A stretch of DNA of 25,388 bases from JAZDFH01 sp043808035 (GTDB lineage Bacteria; Patescibacteriota; Minisyncoccia; UBA6257; Colwellbacteraceae), in the NCBI GenBank assembly GCA_043808035.1, contig JAZDFH010000043.1:1-25388 (forward strand), in the 5' to 3' direction. Shown here piece after piece: positions 6,777-14,123 of this stretch; position 1 is the first letter of the stretch, and the number at the start of each line of letters is the position of its first letter. The notes beneath the pieces were generated by a model. It was not told the origin of the DNA. It did not search any database and worked only from the letters and a program-made list of their open reading frames with translations. The translations under genes were made by a program, and so were the position numbers.

Positions 6777-6884
6777 TTATTTATGTTTTTTATTTTCCAA
6801 CATAACTTTTTTTATCTCCAATCTCTTCTTTGTTTTGCGAGAATGTGATTCCTGTTTACTTACTCCTGATCTTCTTTTTGCCAT
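6777..6884 (-). CDS. Very small basic protein, 35 aa
   Basis: The frame runs from ATG at 6884 to TAA at 6777, beginning MAKRRSGVSKQESHSRKT and ending VMLENKKHK. About 13 of 35 residues are Lys or Arg, as in small ribosomal or nucleic-acid-binding proteins, but I cannot match it to a named ribosomal protein. It lies between the carboxypeptidase gene and the small membrane protein, all on the minus strand, 92 bases after the former. AT-rich sequence upstream contains TATAAA but no clear minus-35. It could be a chance frame; the Met-Ala-Lys-Arg-Arg start and absence of rare-looking codons favour a real gene. Confidence 0.45.
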   Translation of the reverse strand: MAKRRSGVSKQESHSRKTKKRLEIKKVMLENKKHK

Positions 6885-6984
6885 ATGTGTATTTTTTATT
6901 CGATTATTTTATATGAGTGTACCAAAAAATTTCGACAAAGAGAAATACTATGCCTTTCTTTTGCATACAGTAGGGGAGTTGCCT

Positions 6985-7878
6985 TTATTGCTCCGCACTA
7001 TCTTTGTAGTATTCAAAAAGCGCTTTAATACCGTCTAAGTTTTGTTCCCATTCAATGGTTTCGTGAGTTTTGAGTTCAACAGTGATTGCAGGAATATCAA
7101 TCGAAGCGAGCCAGCCTTCTGCATCGCCTGTAACCTCGTAGGCATCAAAAGAGGCAACAGAATCGTATTTTGCTGCAGTTGCATATCTTTTCATGATTTC
7201 AAGCGTTTCGGGAAGAGCTCCATTTTCACACTCTGATGCGTAGACAGTATTTGCCTGACTATGCCAGAAAATGAAAGCATTCGGTTTATTTTCCAAAGCA
7301 AAATCACGAATCGCCGCAGCCTCCGGTTCAGAAAACGCTGCTGATCCTGCACTCACCGGATTTCCTTTCCATGTACTTTTGGGTTTCCACTTACAGCCAA
7401 AGTTGCGGTTAATATCAACATTATGCGCGTTAAAACGCGCTGATTCTTTCGAAATATCAGAAGGTACATCGTCTATGGAGAAGCGACCTTCTTTACCGAT
7501 TACTTTATATACACCATCGGGATTTGCGGACGGGATTACGGTAATAGTCATATTTGTAGGAATGACTCCACGGTTGGCGTCAAGATAGTCAATAAAGGTA
7601 TACGCGAGTATGACGCTGTTCCACTCATAGCCGCCATGTATACCACCAACAAACACTAAATGTTTCGTGCCGTTTCCATACGTGTATGCGTCAATAGGTC
7701 TCCCTTCCACAGATGAGCCGATTACGTCATGTTTTGGTACGGAGGTATCCGGTACAATCGGTTCAGGAGATAGAGATTGTTCGTTATTCTTGTGCACCAT
7801 ACAATATATAAGGAAGCCAACACCGAGTAGGGCAATAATACCTATTACAATACGTCGTTGTGTAAAAAGGGGTCTCAT
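6985..7878 (-). CDS. M14-type zinc carboxypeptidase, membrane-anchored, intact active site
   Basis: 297 aa. A hydrophobic segment at about 10-27 should anchor the protein with the enzyme outside. The catalytic domain starts at about 51 with VIGSSVEGRPIDAYTYG. HGGYE (His81, Glu85) carries two zinc ligands, NPDG (119-122) and VDINRNFGC (154-162, Arg158) are the substrate-binding blocks, FWHSQ gives the third ligand His206, and TVELKTH gives the general base Glu268. Such enzymes trim C-terminal residues from peptides, or peptidoglycan stem peptides. The stop of the upstream paralogue (7881-7879) directly touches this ATG, so translation is probably coupled. The spacing His-x3-Glu is one longer than the classic HxxE. 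Confidence 0.85.
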   Translation of the reverse strand: MRPLFTQRRIVIGIIALLGVGFLIYCMVHKNNEQSLSPEPIVPDTSVPKHDVIGSSVEGRPIDAYTYGNGTKHLVFVGGIHGGYEWNSVILAYTFIDYLDANRGVIPTNMTITVIPSANPDGVYKVIGKEGRFSIDDVPSDISKESARFNAHNVDINRNFGCKWKPKSTWKGNPVSAGSAAFSEPEAAAIRDFALENKPNAFIFWHSQANTVYASECENGALPETLEIMKRYATAAKYDSVASFDAYEVTGDAEGWLASIDIPAITVELKTHETIEWEQNLDGIKALFEYYKDSAEQ

Positions 7879-8796
7879 TTATTGCGCGTAATATTTTAGC
7901 AACGCATCTATACCGGGTTTGTTTTTTGCCCATTCAGTATCAGTATGGTTTGTGAGTAACACACTGATTGCAGGGATTTCTTTTTTCGCGAGCCAATTTA
8001 CCATGTCTCCTGTTATTTCATAAAAATCAAAAGTTTTATATGCAGGATACCCCGATGCTGTTGCATACGTATTCGTAAGAGTGGTCGTCTCCTGCAAAAC
8101 ACCATTATGGCAACTTGATGCAAACACACCACCTGCAGCGCTATACCACACTACTACGGCTTTTGGTTGTGCTGTTTCGATATATGTTTTCATCGCTTGA
8201 CTTTCCGGCTCTGAAAATGTTTGAGTTCCACCACTTACAGTTTTAGTCTGCCATTTTGCATTTGTTTGCCAGTCACAATCAAAGTTACGATTGAGATCTA
8301 CATCATTCGCGTTAAATCGTCCGGATTCTTGCACTGTTTGTGATGGCGAAACGTCCGCTTTCGTAAACCGTGCCGCAGTACCGACAGTTTTAAAAAGTCC
8401 GTCAGGATTTAAAACAGGAATAACCGTTACTTTTACATTGTCGGGGATACTGTCTGGATTCGCTTTGAAATAATCCATCGCCTCGTATGCAACGAGCGTC
8501 GTATTCCATTCATACCCTCCATGTATACCTCCAACGAATAAAATTTCGGTATCACCGGTACCATAATGATATGCGGTAATATCCCGACCTTCCACTGATG
8601 TTCCAATAACAGATTCTTCCTTATTTACCTTCGTTTCTGTCACAGGCGTAGTAACCTGACTTTCAGTTTCTGCAGGGATTGTAATAGGTGGCACATCAAC
8701 ATTTGTCGTTGACGACCGGTTAATTAAGAAGTAAATACCAAGACCCCCAAAAAGAACAACAAGGAATATAATAATGTACTTGTTCATGTTTTTCAT
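7879..8796 (-). CDS. M14-like paralogue that has lost active-site residues
   Basis: 305 aa. It has the same plan as the next gene: membrane segment (about 6-25), Thr/Pro-rich linker to about 60, then GTSVEGRDITAYHYG. HGGYEWN (His92, Glu96), NPDG (130-133), VDLNRNFDC (166-174) and FSEPES are kept. The third zinc ligand is replaced by Tyr218 (VWYSA against FWHSQ), and the general-base Glu by Leu280 (SVLLTNH against TVELKTH). With both changed, catalysis of the usual type is unlikely, so it may be a pseudoenzyme that binds peptide or cell-wall ends. The frame is open and overall similarity is high, arguing for selection rather than decay. The start may be the ATG at 8796 or at 8787. Confidence 0.8.
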   Translation of the reverse strand: MKNMNKYIIIFLVVLFGGLGIYFLINRSSTTNVDVPPITIPAETESQVTTPVTETKVNKEESVIGTSVEGRDITAYHYGTGDTEILFVGGIHGGYEWNTTLVAYEAMDYFKANPDSIPDNVKVTVIPVLNPDGLFKTVGTAARFTKADVSPSQTVQESGRFNANDVDLNRNFDCDWQTNAKWQTKTVSGGTQTFSEPESQAMKTYIETAQPKAVVVWYSAAGGVFASSCHNGVLQETTTLTNTYATASGYPAYKTFDFYEITGDMVNWLAKKEIPAISVLLTNHTDTEWAKNKPGIDALLKYYAQ

Positions 8797-8805
8797 AGTA
8801 ATTTC

Positions 8806-8833
8806 ACTATAGCATAAATACGGTTTGTAGCAA
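8806..8833 (-). promoter_or_regulatory. Promoter of the carboxypeptidase pair
   Basis: On the minus strand, TTGCTA (plus 8828-8833), 16 bases and TATAGT (plus 8806-8811) preceded by TGC, an extended minus-10. Transcription would start about three bases before the ATG at 8796, making the mRNA leaderless, or 12 bases before the ATG at 8787. Confidence 0.5.
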
Positions 8834-8855
8834 TCGAGGGCTTGGAAATGAAAAT

Positions 8856-8886
8856 AGCCGAACTTCCTTTTTTAGAAAGTTCGGCT
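8856..8886 (-). terminator. Terminator of fabB
   Basis: AGCCGAACTT at 8856-8865 pairs with AAGTTCGGCT at 8877-8886. On the minus strand ATTTTCATTT follows. It lies 16 bases after the fabB stop. Confidence 0.75.
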
Positions 8887-8901
8887 GTTGTTTAGCTCCT
8901 G

Positions 8902-10134
8902 TCATGGTGTATAACTCTTTAGTATGAGTGATGCATTGCATCCACCAAAACCAAAGCTATTGGATAAAATTGCTTTTGAAATAAAATCATCTTTCCTTTC
9001 TCTTAAAATCGGGTAGCCTTCGGCGTCCGGATCAAGGGTCTCAATGTTATGAGACGCTGACAAGAAGTGATTCTTCATCATAATGATAGAAAAGATTGCC
9101 TCATGAACGCCTGCAGCACCAACCCCGTGTCCACTTAAGGATTTTGTTGAGGTTAGGTACGGCATTTGTTCTCCAAATACGGCCTTTATCGATTCTAATT
9201 CGATAATATCTCCAACGGGAGTGCTTGTGCCGTGGGTGTTTATACAACTTATTTCGGACGAATCCATGCTTGCATCTGCCAGAGCTTCTTGTATGCATCG
9301 AGCACCTCCTTCACCGGAAGGACGCGTCATGTCTTCACCGTCGGAGGTTGCTCCATAACCAACCAGCTCGATCAATATATTTGCGCCACGGGCAAGAGCA
9401 TGATTAAGCTCCTCCAAAACAACAATACCTGCGCCGCCGGAAAACACGAATCCGTCACGATTTTTATCGTATGGACGAGAAGCTTTTTCCGGAGTGTCGT
9501 TGTAACCTGACGATAAAGCCCTCATTCTATCGAACGGGGAAGCGACAACCCAGTCAGATTCTTCAACACCACCTGCGAACATAACATCTTGTTTTCCTAA
9601 AAGGATTTTTTCAAAAGCCTCTCCAATACAGTGTGCGCTTGTAGCACATGCCGAAGAAAGACTAAATGTTACACCTTTTATTCCAAACAGAGTTGCGATG
9701 TTTGCCACGGCACAACTTACCATTGTTTTTACAACATATGTTGTCCCAAGCTTTCTGATACCCTTATTTCTAACAGTATCGGCGACCTCAACAGGCGCTA
9801 CAGGTGCTCCGCCACCGGTCCCTATAAGCGCTCCTGTTCTTGGATGGCTTATAGCTTCTTCTTTTAATGCAGATTGCTCCAGCGCTTGCAGCATGGATAA
9901 ATAGATCAAAGCAGCTCCTCGGCTCATAAACCGTCCAATTTTTCTGTCTATCAGAGAAAACGGATCTTCTATTGTCTTTCCTCTCACTTGTGAGGCCATG
10001 TTGATTGCCGCGTACTCAGCGCAGTGTTCAATCCCGGATTTTCCGAGAAACAACGAATTTTTTACTTCTTCCGCGCTGTTTCCAATACTGGAAACGAGCC
10101 CCATACCGGTGATTACTACTCTTTTTCGTTCCAT
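8902..10134 (-). CDS. fabB: Beta-ketoacyl-ACP synthase, FabB type
   Basis: 410 aa, full length. The enzyme condenses malonyl-ACP with an acyl chain in fatty-acid elongation. The catalytic Cys163 lies in LSSACATSAHCIGEA, His301 in NTHGTSTPVGD, Lys331 and His336 in TKSLSGHGVGAAG, and GFGG is near the end. Several stretches (SSACATSAHCIG, LGKQD, YNDTPEKASRPYD, VGYGATSDG) are very close to E. coli FabB as I remember it, and Cys163 even has the same number. This is the FabB rather than FabF subgroup. Unlike most genes here it has a real Shine-Dalgarno (AAGGAGAGGG, 10140-10150) and a leader of about 80 bases. It lies next to an IS and a recombinase relic. No other fatty-acid gene is in the window, so it looks acquired. 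Confidence 0.92.
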   Translation of the reverse strand: MERKRVVITGMGLVSSIGNSAEEVKNSLFLGKSGIEHCAEYAAINMASQVRGKTIEDPFSLIDRKIGRFMSRGAALIYLSMLQALEQSALKEEAISHPRTGALIGTGGGAPVAPVEVADTVRNKGIRKLGTTYVVKTMVSCAVANIATLFGIKGVTFSLSSACATSAHCIGEAFEKILLGKQDVMFAGGVEESDWVVASPFDRMRALSSGYNDTPEKASRPYDKNRDGFVFSGGAGIVVLEELNHALARGANILIELVGYGATSDGEDMTRPSGEGGARCIQEALADASMDSSEISCINTHGTSTPVGDIIELESIKAVFGEQMPYLTSTKSLSGHGVGAAGVHEAIFSIIMMKNHFLSASHNIETLDPDAEGYPILRERKDDFISKAILSNSFGFGGCNASLILKSYTP

Positions 10135-10223
10135 GATATCCCTCTCCTTTTCCTTTATGTTTCTTTTAAGTTCGTATATAAAAGCAATTTTTTAATGTAC
10201 ATCATTTCAAGGTACTTGAGTCA

Positions 10224-10252
10224 TATATATTGATTTAAGACCTAAAAGTCAA
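10224..10252 (-). promoter_or_regulatory. Promoter of fabB
   Basis: On the minus strand, TTGACT (plus 10247-10252), 17 bases and TATATA (plus 10224-10229). The expected start is near 10217. Confidence 0.5.
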
Positions 10253-10398
10253 TAACTTGTACAAGGCCACCCAGATAATGTAGTCAACTACAATTTTCAA
10301 GAAAAACTTCAGTTTACTGACAACTTTTTCCTTGCGAAATATTAGAACTTGTTTAGTGTATTAATTTGGACGATGGGAATGATATGACATGGCAAAAG
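10253..10398 (+). other. Non-coding stretch between fabB promoter and IS
   Basis: No frame of useful length is open on either strand. The only structure I see is a 14-base palindrome, TGTAGTCAACTACA at 10279-10292, 27 bases upstream of the fabB minus-35, which could be an operator. No part of the recombinase found beyond the IS is recognisable here. Confidence 0.5.
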
Positions 10399-10430
10399 AA
10401 TGGTGGCTGACCTGCTCTGTAGAAAACACC
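10399..10430 (+). repeat. Left terminal inverted repeat of the IS
   Basis: Pairs with 11355-11386. The inner 13 bases of the shared part (TGTAGAAAACA core) are nearly identical in both copies; mismatches cluster in the outer half. Confidence 0.8.
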
Positions 10431-10452
10431 AAAAACATGAGATACTAAAGAT

Positions 10453-11355
10453 ATGTTCCATACTTCAAAATCACCAAACAACATAGCGTTTGTTGCGTAC
10501 AATACAGCAAAACAATCATTACCTAATTATCAACATCTCAAAAGTCCTAAGAAGTTTACACAACCTCAATTAGTTGCCTGTCTGGTATTGAAAGAGTTCT
10601 TTACCGCCGATTATCGAGGTATTACAGAAATACTATATGATTCAAGCGATCTCAAAAAAATACTAGAGTTAAAAACAATACCTCATTACACCACACTGCA
10701 AAAAGCAGCACAACGACTTACCAAAAAAGATATACTCGAGAAACTCATACAAGAAATACTCTGTATCGCAATCAAGGGAAAGATCATGAAAAAGAACATA
10801 CATCTTTCCGCCATAGATGGTACAGGATTTGAATCACATCACATCAGTAATTATTTTGTTAAACGAAGAGCAAAAGGTCAAAATATATACCAAACAACAA
10901 CATATACTCGATATCCGAAGGTTGGTATTATCTCAGATTGCAATACTCACTTAATTCTTTCAGGGGTACCATCTCGTGGTCCGTATCCTGATATTTCACA
11001 TTTCAAAAAAGCTATTCTGGAAGCAGAAAAACATATTCATTTGAAAATACTTATCGCAGATGCAGGATATGACAGCGAACATTCACATGTTTTTGCCAGA
11101 GAAAAAAATATTCGAACCATTATTCCACCTCGAATTGGAAGGAGTACCAACAAACTTCCGACTGGTAAATGGAGGAAGATAATGTACACACGATTTAATA
11201 CAAAACTTTATGGTCAGAGATGGCAAGTTGAAACAGTTAATTCTATGATCAAACGAAATCTTGGTTCATTCCTGCGTGCTCGTTCGTATTGGAGTCAGTG
11301 TCGAGAGATTATGCTCCGATTATTCGTACACAATGTGATGATTGTACGTAGGTAG
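10453..11355 (+). CDS. DDE transposase (IS5/IS4-like)
   Basis: 300 aa, intact. The three acidic residues of the RNase-H-fold catalytic centre are recognisable: Asp in SAIDGTGFESHH (about 118-129), Asp in ILIADAGYDSEH (about 199-210) and Glu in YGQRWQVETVNSMIKR (about 253-268). The YGQRWQVE block with Arg and Lys seven to eight residues after is the Y-(2)-R-(3)-E-(6)-K signature of IS4/IS5-type enzymes. It cuts and joins the element's ends. The N-terminal 60 residues are basic and would recognise the inverted repeats. The ATG at 10453 is 22 bases inside the left repeat, and the stop codon overlaps the right repeat by one base. With no visible damage it may be active. Confidence 0.9.
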   Translation: MFHTSKSPNNIAFVAYNTAKQSLPNYQHLKSPKKFTQPQLVACLVLKEFFTADYRGITEILYDSSDLKKILELKTIPHYTTLQKAAQRLTKKDILEKLIQEILCIAIKGKIMKKNIHLSAIDGTGFESHHISNYFVKRRAKGQNIYQTTTYTRYPKVGIISDCNTHLILSGVPSRGPYPDISHFKKAILEAEKHIHLKILIADAGYDSEHSHVFAREKNIRTIIPPRIGRSTNKLPTGKWRKIMYTRFNTKLYGQRWQVETVNSMIKRNLGSFLRARSYWSQCREIMLRLFVHNVMIVRR

Positions 11356-11386
11356 ATGTTTTCTACAAAGCATGACTGACCCCATT
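11355..11386 (-). repeat. Right terminal inverted repeat of the IS
   Basis: Matches 10399-10430 in inverse order at 25 of 32 positions. Read inward it begins AATGGGGTCAGTCATG. Confidence 0.8.
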
Positions 11387-11740
11387 TCCGAGCGTACGAT
11401 TTGGGTCAAAGCCACCACGTGCTCCGCGCGTATTACTAAGGATGTCTATGACAAAAAACATCAAGAGTTGCAAGATAAACTTGAACTTTTTGAAATTGAA
11501 CTATCAGAACACCGAAAAGCGGATAATGATTACCAAACCATCGTTGCAATGGTGCTTTCTGTAGCACGCAGGGCAAAAACTATATTTGAAAATAGTTCTG
11601 ATATAGCAGGAAAACGGGCATTTCTGAATTCATTACTTCAGAACCCGACTGTAAACGAAAAAACGCTAGATTTTACCTTGCGTTCTCCGTTCAATCTAGT
11701 GCTAGAATTAGCTGATAGTCCTAATTGGCTCCGCAGGTAG
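11387..11740 (+). pseudogene. Large serine recombinase, C-terminal stub
   Basis: The frame read from the IS end to TAG at 11740 gives about 117 residues. ITKDVYDKKHQELQDKLE, a coiled-coil stretch, KRAFLNSLLQNPTVNEKTLD and LRSPFNLVLE form the recognisable tail of large serine recombinases (phage integrase and transposon type), which recombine att sites. The catalytic and zinc-ribbon domains are absent, and the IS lies where they should be. The first 15 residues (SERTIWVKATTCSAR) do not look like the family and may be from rearranged DNA. The last five residues, NWLRR, are encoded by the reverse strand of the tRNA-Asn 3' end. This is the usual sign that the element had integrated at this tRNA. 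Confidence 0.8.
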
Positions 11741-11800
11741 GACTCGAACCTACAACCATCACGTTAACAGCGTGCCGCTCTACCATTGAGCTACTGCGGA
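11726..11800 (-). tRNA. tRNA-Asn (GTT)
   Basis: The acceptor TCCGCAG pairs with CTGCGGA, the D arm is GCTC/GAGC, the anticodon loop CTGTTAA gives GTT, and the T arm is GTAGG/CCTAC around TTCGAGT. CCA is encoded (11726-11728). The top pair of the anticodon stem is a G-A mismatch. The 3' end overlaps the end of the serine recombinase stub on the other strand. Confidence 0.95.
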
Positions 11801-11814
11801 ATATAAAATAACAT

Positions 11815-11833
11815 CGGTAATTTTTTATTACCG
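11815..11833. terminator. Hairpin between tRNA-Asn and the permease gene
   Basis: CGGTAAT at 11815-11821 pairs with ATTACCG at 11827-11833. T-rich sequence lies on both sides, so it may end the permease transcript on the minus strand, which otherwise would run into the tRNA. Confidence 0.5.
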
Positions 11834-11870
11834 TATTTTATTGTAAAGCGTGAAGCTTCTCTTGGCAAGA

Positions 11871-12935
11871 TTAGTTGGTATTGTAGTGTTCGAGTTGGTC
11901 TTTGAACTCTACGGCGTATATTTCCCACAGTGCAAGGAAGAGGGCCATGATGATAGGACCGATGAGGAATCCTGCGATACCAAACACCGCTATACCTCCT
12001 AATGTTGCAAAGAAGACAAGAAGGGGATGCATCTGTGTGTCTCGCCCGACAAGCTTTGGGCGTAGGATATTATCTATTGTTGATATAACACCAACACCGA
12101 AGGCTAATATAATGATACCTTTAAATATTTCACCCATTGCGATCATGATAACTGCCACAGGAAACCAAACGATACCTGCTCCTAAGAGCGGGATAATGGA
12201 GACTATCATCATTACAACGCTCCAGACAATGGCAGATGGAATACCAAGGGCAAAAAACAGAATTCCGCCAAGCGTTCCTTGAACGAGGCCTGTGATCAGT
12301 GTTCCTTTTAACGTTGCTTTACTAATGGATAGAAAACGTGTTACCAGTAATGATTCTTGGTCTTTTTTTAGGGGACTCAAAAACATAATTTTTTCTATCA
12401 TATTTTTCCCTTCTATGAGGAAATAATACAAAGTAAAAAACATTACAAAAAACCAGAGGACAAAATTTGCAACGCCTTGATATGTTTTTTGAACGATGGT
12501 GAGTATCCATTTACTTGTGCTCTGGACAATGCCGGCAATATCTTGTTCTTCGATTTTCTTGCTTATATCAATCGATTGAAAAAAAGGTGTTTTTTCGAGA
12601 AAACCGGTGATACGGACAATGTTTTGCTGATAGACAGGGTCACCAGAGGATATTTTTTGAAAAATTTTGTTTGCTTCGTTCGTTACAAGACCTGTTACTC
12701 CTAAAACAGGTATGATAATGATGAAAAAAATGATAGCAACAGTCAAAAGCGCGCTTGCGTGTTTGCGTCCTTTTGTTTTTTGGACCAAATGCTTATACGT
12801 GCTCTGAAATAGTGCGGCTAAAATTGCAGCGGTTAGAATTGCAGTGAGAAATGGCCGAAATAAGAAAAACGTTAATATACTTACGACGCCTAAGATGCCG
12901 AAGAAAAAGTATGTGTTGTAATTTTGCAGTTTCAT
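11871..12935 (-). CDS. AI-2E family transporter (TqsA/PerM type)
   Basis: 354 aa, inner-membrane protein. Hydrophobic segments are seen at about 8-25, 28-45, 62-84, 145-175, 208-232, 235-262, 265-285 and 305-340, the usual layout of this family (formerly UPF0118), with a soluble stretch between the third and fourth. The segment GLVQGTLGGILFFALGIPSA and later PLLGAGIVWFPVA and LRPKLVG are family hallmarks. Members export small molecules (autoinducer-2 has been reported for TqsA; others are Na+/H+ antiporters), so the substrate is open. It diverges from obg, sharing an 85-base intergenic gap. No Shine-Dalgarno precedes the ATG. No neighbouring gene hints at function. Confidence 0.88.
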   Translation of the reverse strand: MKLQNYNTYFFFGILGVVSILTFFLFRPFLTAILTAAILAALFQSTYKHLVQKTKGRKHASALLTVAIIFFIIIIPVLGVTGLVTNEANKIFQKISSGDPVYQQNIVRITGFLEKTPFFQSIDISKKIEEQDIAGIVQSTSKWILTIVQKTYQGVANFVLWFFVMFFTLYYFLIEGKNMIEKIMFLSPLKKDQESLLVTRFLSISKATLKGTLITGLVQGTLGGILFFALGIPSAIVWSVVMMIVSIIPLLGAGIVWFPVAVIMIAMGEIFKGIIILAFGVGVISTIDNILRPKLVGRDTQMHPLLVFFATLGGIAVFGIAGFLIGPIIMALFLALWEIYAVEFKDQLEHYNTN

Positions 12936-12974
12936 TTATATAGGGTGGTTATATATTGAAGTTTACGATATTTA

Positions 12975-13003
12975 TTGCTGTCAATCAATAAGTACGCTAT
13001 GGT
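12975..13003 (+). promoter_or_regulatory. Promoter of obg
   Basis: TTGCTG at 12975-12980, 17 bases, TATGGT at 12998-13003. The start near 13010 gives a leader of about 11 bases with no Shine-Dalgarno. Confidence 0.4.
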
Positions 13004-13020
13004 TATAGAAATAAAAAGTT

Positions 13021-13992
13021 ATGTTTATAGACGATGTTACAATTCATGTCGAGGCCGGTGCGGGAGGCAAAGGAACGGTTTCTTTTGATAAAAACAAAGG
13101 TGCTCTCGGAGCTACCGGAGGGAGTGGCGGGTGTGGTGGCAGTGTTTTTATAGAAGGAGTAAGTGATTTGAGTGTACTTCGGCATTTTCGTAACAAAAAA
13201 GATTGGCGAGGAGAAGACGGGAAAGATGGACGTGGGCAATGGCGTGACGGTCGAGATGGCGACTCTATTGTTTTGAAAGTGCCTGTCGGTACTGTTGTGC
13301 ATAACAACGACGCAGATACTCATATTGAAATAAAAAAGATAAATGAACGTATTTGTGTCGCAAGAGGTGGTAGAGGTGGTAGAGGGAATTTTCATTTCCG
13401 TTCATCAATTAATACGTCTCCAAAAGAGTTTGAGGAAGGGAAGCCGGGAGGATCATTTGAAATCAGACTTGAGCTAAAACTGATTGCGGATATTGGATTT
13501 ATAGGACTTCCAAACGTTGGGAAGTCAAGTTTATTAAATGAACTTACCGGTGCGAATGTCAAAGTGGCAAATTATCGATTTACTACCCTTGAACCGAATT
13601 TGGGCGCGTTTTATGATCTTATTTTTGCTGATATCCCGGGATTGATTGAAGGAGCATCGGAAGGGAAAGGTTTGGGAATTCGATTTTTGAGACACATTGA
13701 ACGCACGAAAATATTATTTCATTTTATTTCCGCAGATTCATTACATCCCGTAGAAGACTATCTTGTTATTCGCAAAGAACTCGGTGGATATAATAAGGAA
13801 TTATTAAAGAAGCAGGAATATGTTTTTATCAGTAAGAGTGATGAGGTGGACGAAAAAACGCTTCAGACAAAAAAAGATGCATTAAAAAAGATAACGGAAG
13901 GAGATGTAATCGCTGTTTCCATCCTTGACGATACAAGCATGAATAATATTCGTGCATTATTAAACACTATTGCTTCCCAGAAACACGTGTAG
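13021..13992 (+). CDS. obg: Obg/CgtA GTPase, short form
   Basis: 323 aa. Obg is a GTPase that binds the large ribosomal subunit and links assembly to nutrient state. Residues 1-155 form the glycine-rich Obg fold (GAGGKGTVSFDKNK, GATGGSGGCGGSV, ARGGRGGRGN, EGKPGG). The G domain follows: G1 GLPNVGKSS (162-170), switch TTLEPNLG, G3 DIPGLIEGA (204-212), G4 SKSD (271-274) and G5-like VSILD. G4 has Ser where Asn of NKxD is usual. The variable C-terminal OCT domain of about 100 residues is missing, as is common in short Obg proteins. The promoter is close to the start codon. Confidence 0.93.
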   Translation: MFIDDVTIHVEAGAGGKGTVSFDKNKGALGATGGSGGCGGSVFIEGVSDLSVLRHFRNKKDWRGEDGKDGRGQWRDGRDGDSIVLKVPVGTVVHNNDADTHIEIKKINERICVARGGRGGRGNFHFRSSINTSPKEFEEGKPGGSFEIRLELKLIADIGFIGLPNVGKSSLLNELTGANVKVANYRFTTLEPNLGAFYDLIFADIPGLIEGASEGKGLGIRFLRHIERTKILFHFISADSLHPVEDYLVIRKELGGYNKELLKKQEYVFISKSDEVDEKTLQTKKDALKKITEGDVIAVSILDDTSMNNIRALLNTIASQKHV

Positions 13993-14072
13993 GTGAATTC
14001 TATTCTGAAGGTAGAAACAGACGAATTTTATCGAACGGTTGAAAGACGTGATAATTTTATTCAGTAATTGTA

Positions 14073-14101
14073 TTGCCGCAAAAAAGATATGGCGGTATTA
14101 T
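14073..14101 (+). promoter_or_regulatory. Promoter of the P1B ATPase gene
   Basis: TTGCCG at 14073-14078, 17 bases, TATTAT at 14096-14101. The expected start near 14108 rules out an in-frame TTG start at 14073 and supports ATG 14124. Confidence 0.5.
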
Positions 14102-14123
14102 TCTAAATAAGGTATTTAGGAAT

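Larger units (their letters stand above)
10399..11386 (+). mobile_element. Complete insertion sequence with one DDE transposase
   Basis: About 990 bases bounded by 32-base imperfect inverted repeats that agree at 25 positions, with a single transposase gene filling the inside. The size and one-gene layout fit the IS5/IS4-type groups. No target duplication is visible at the chosen ends. It lies directly against the stub of a serine recombinase gene, whose upstream part is not found on the other side, so the insertion was joined by a deletion or other rearrangement. Confidence 0.8.

Noticed and set aside
10399..11386. Target-site duplication flanking the IS
   Set aside because: Flanks (AAAAG on the left, TCCGAG on the right) share no direct repeat at the chosen ends.
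14073..14123. Start of the P1B ATPase at an in-frame TTG (14073)
   Set aside because: The promoter boxes lie within this stretch, so it would not be transcribed; ATG 14124 fits.
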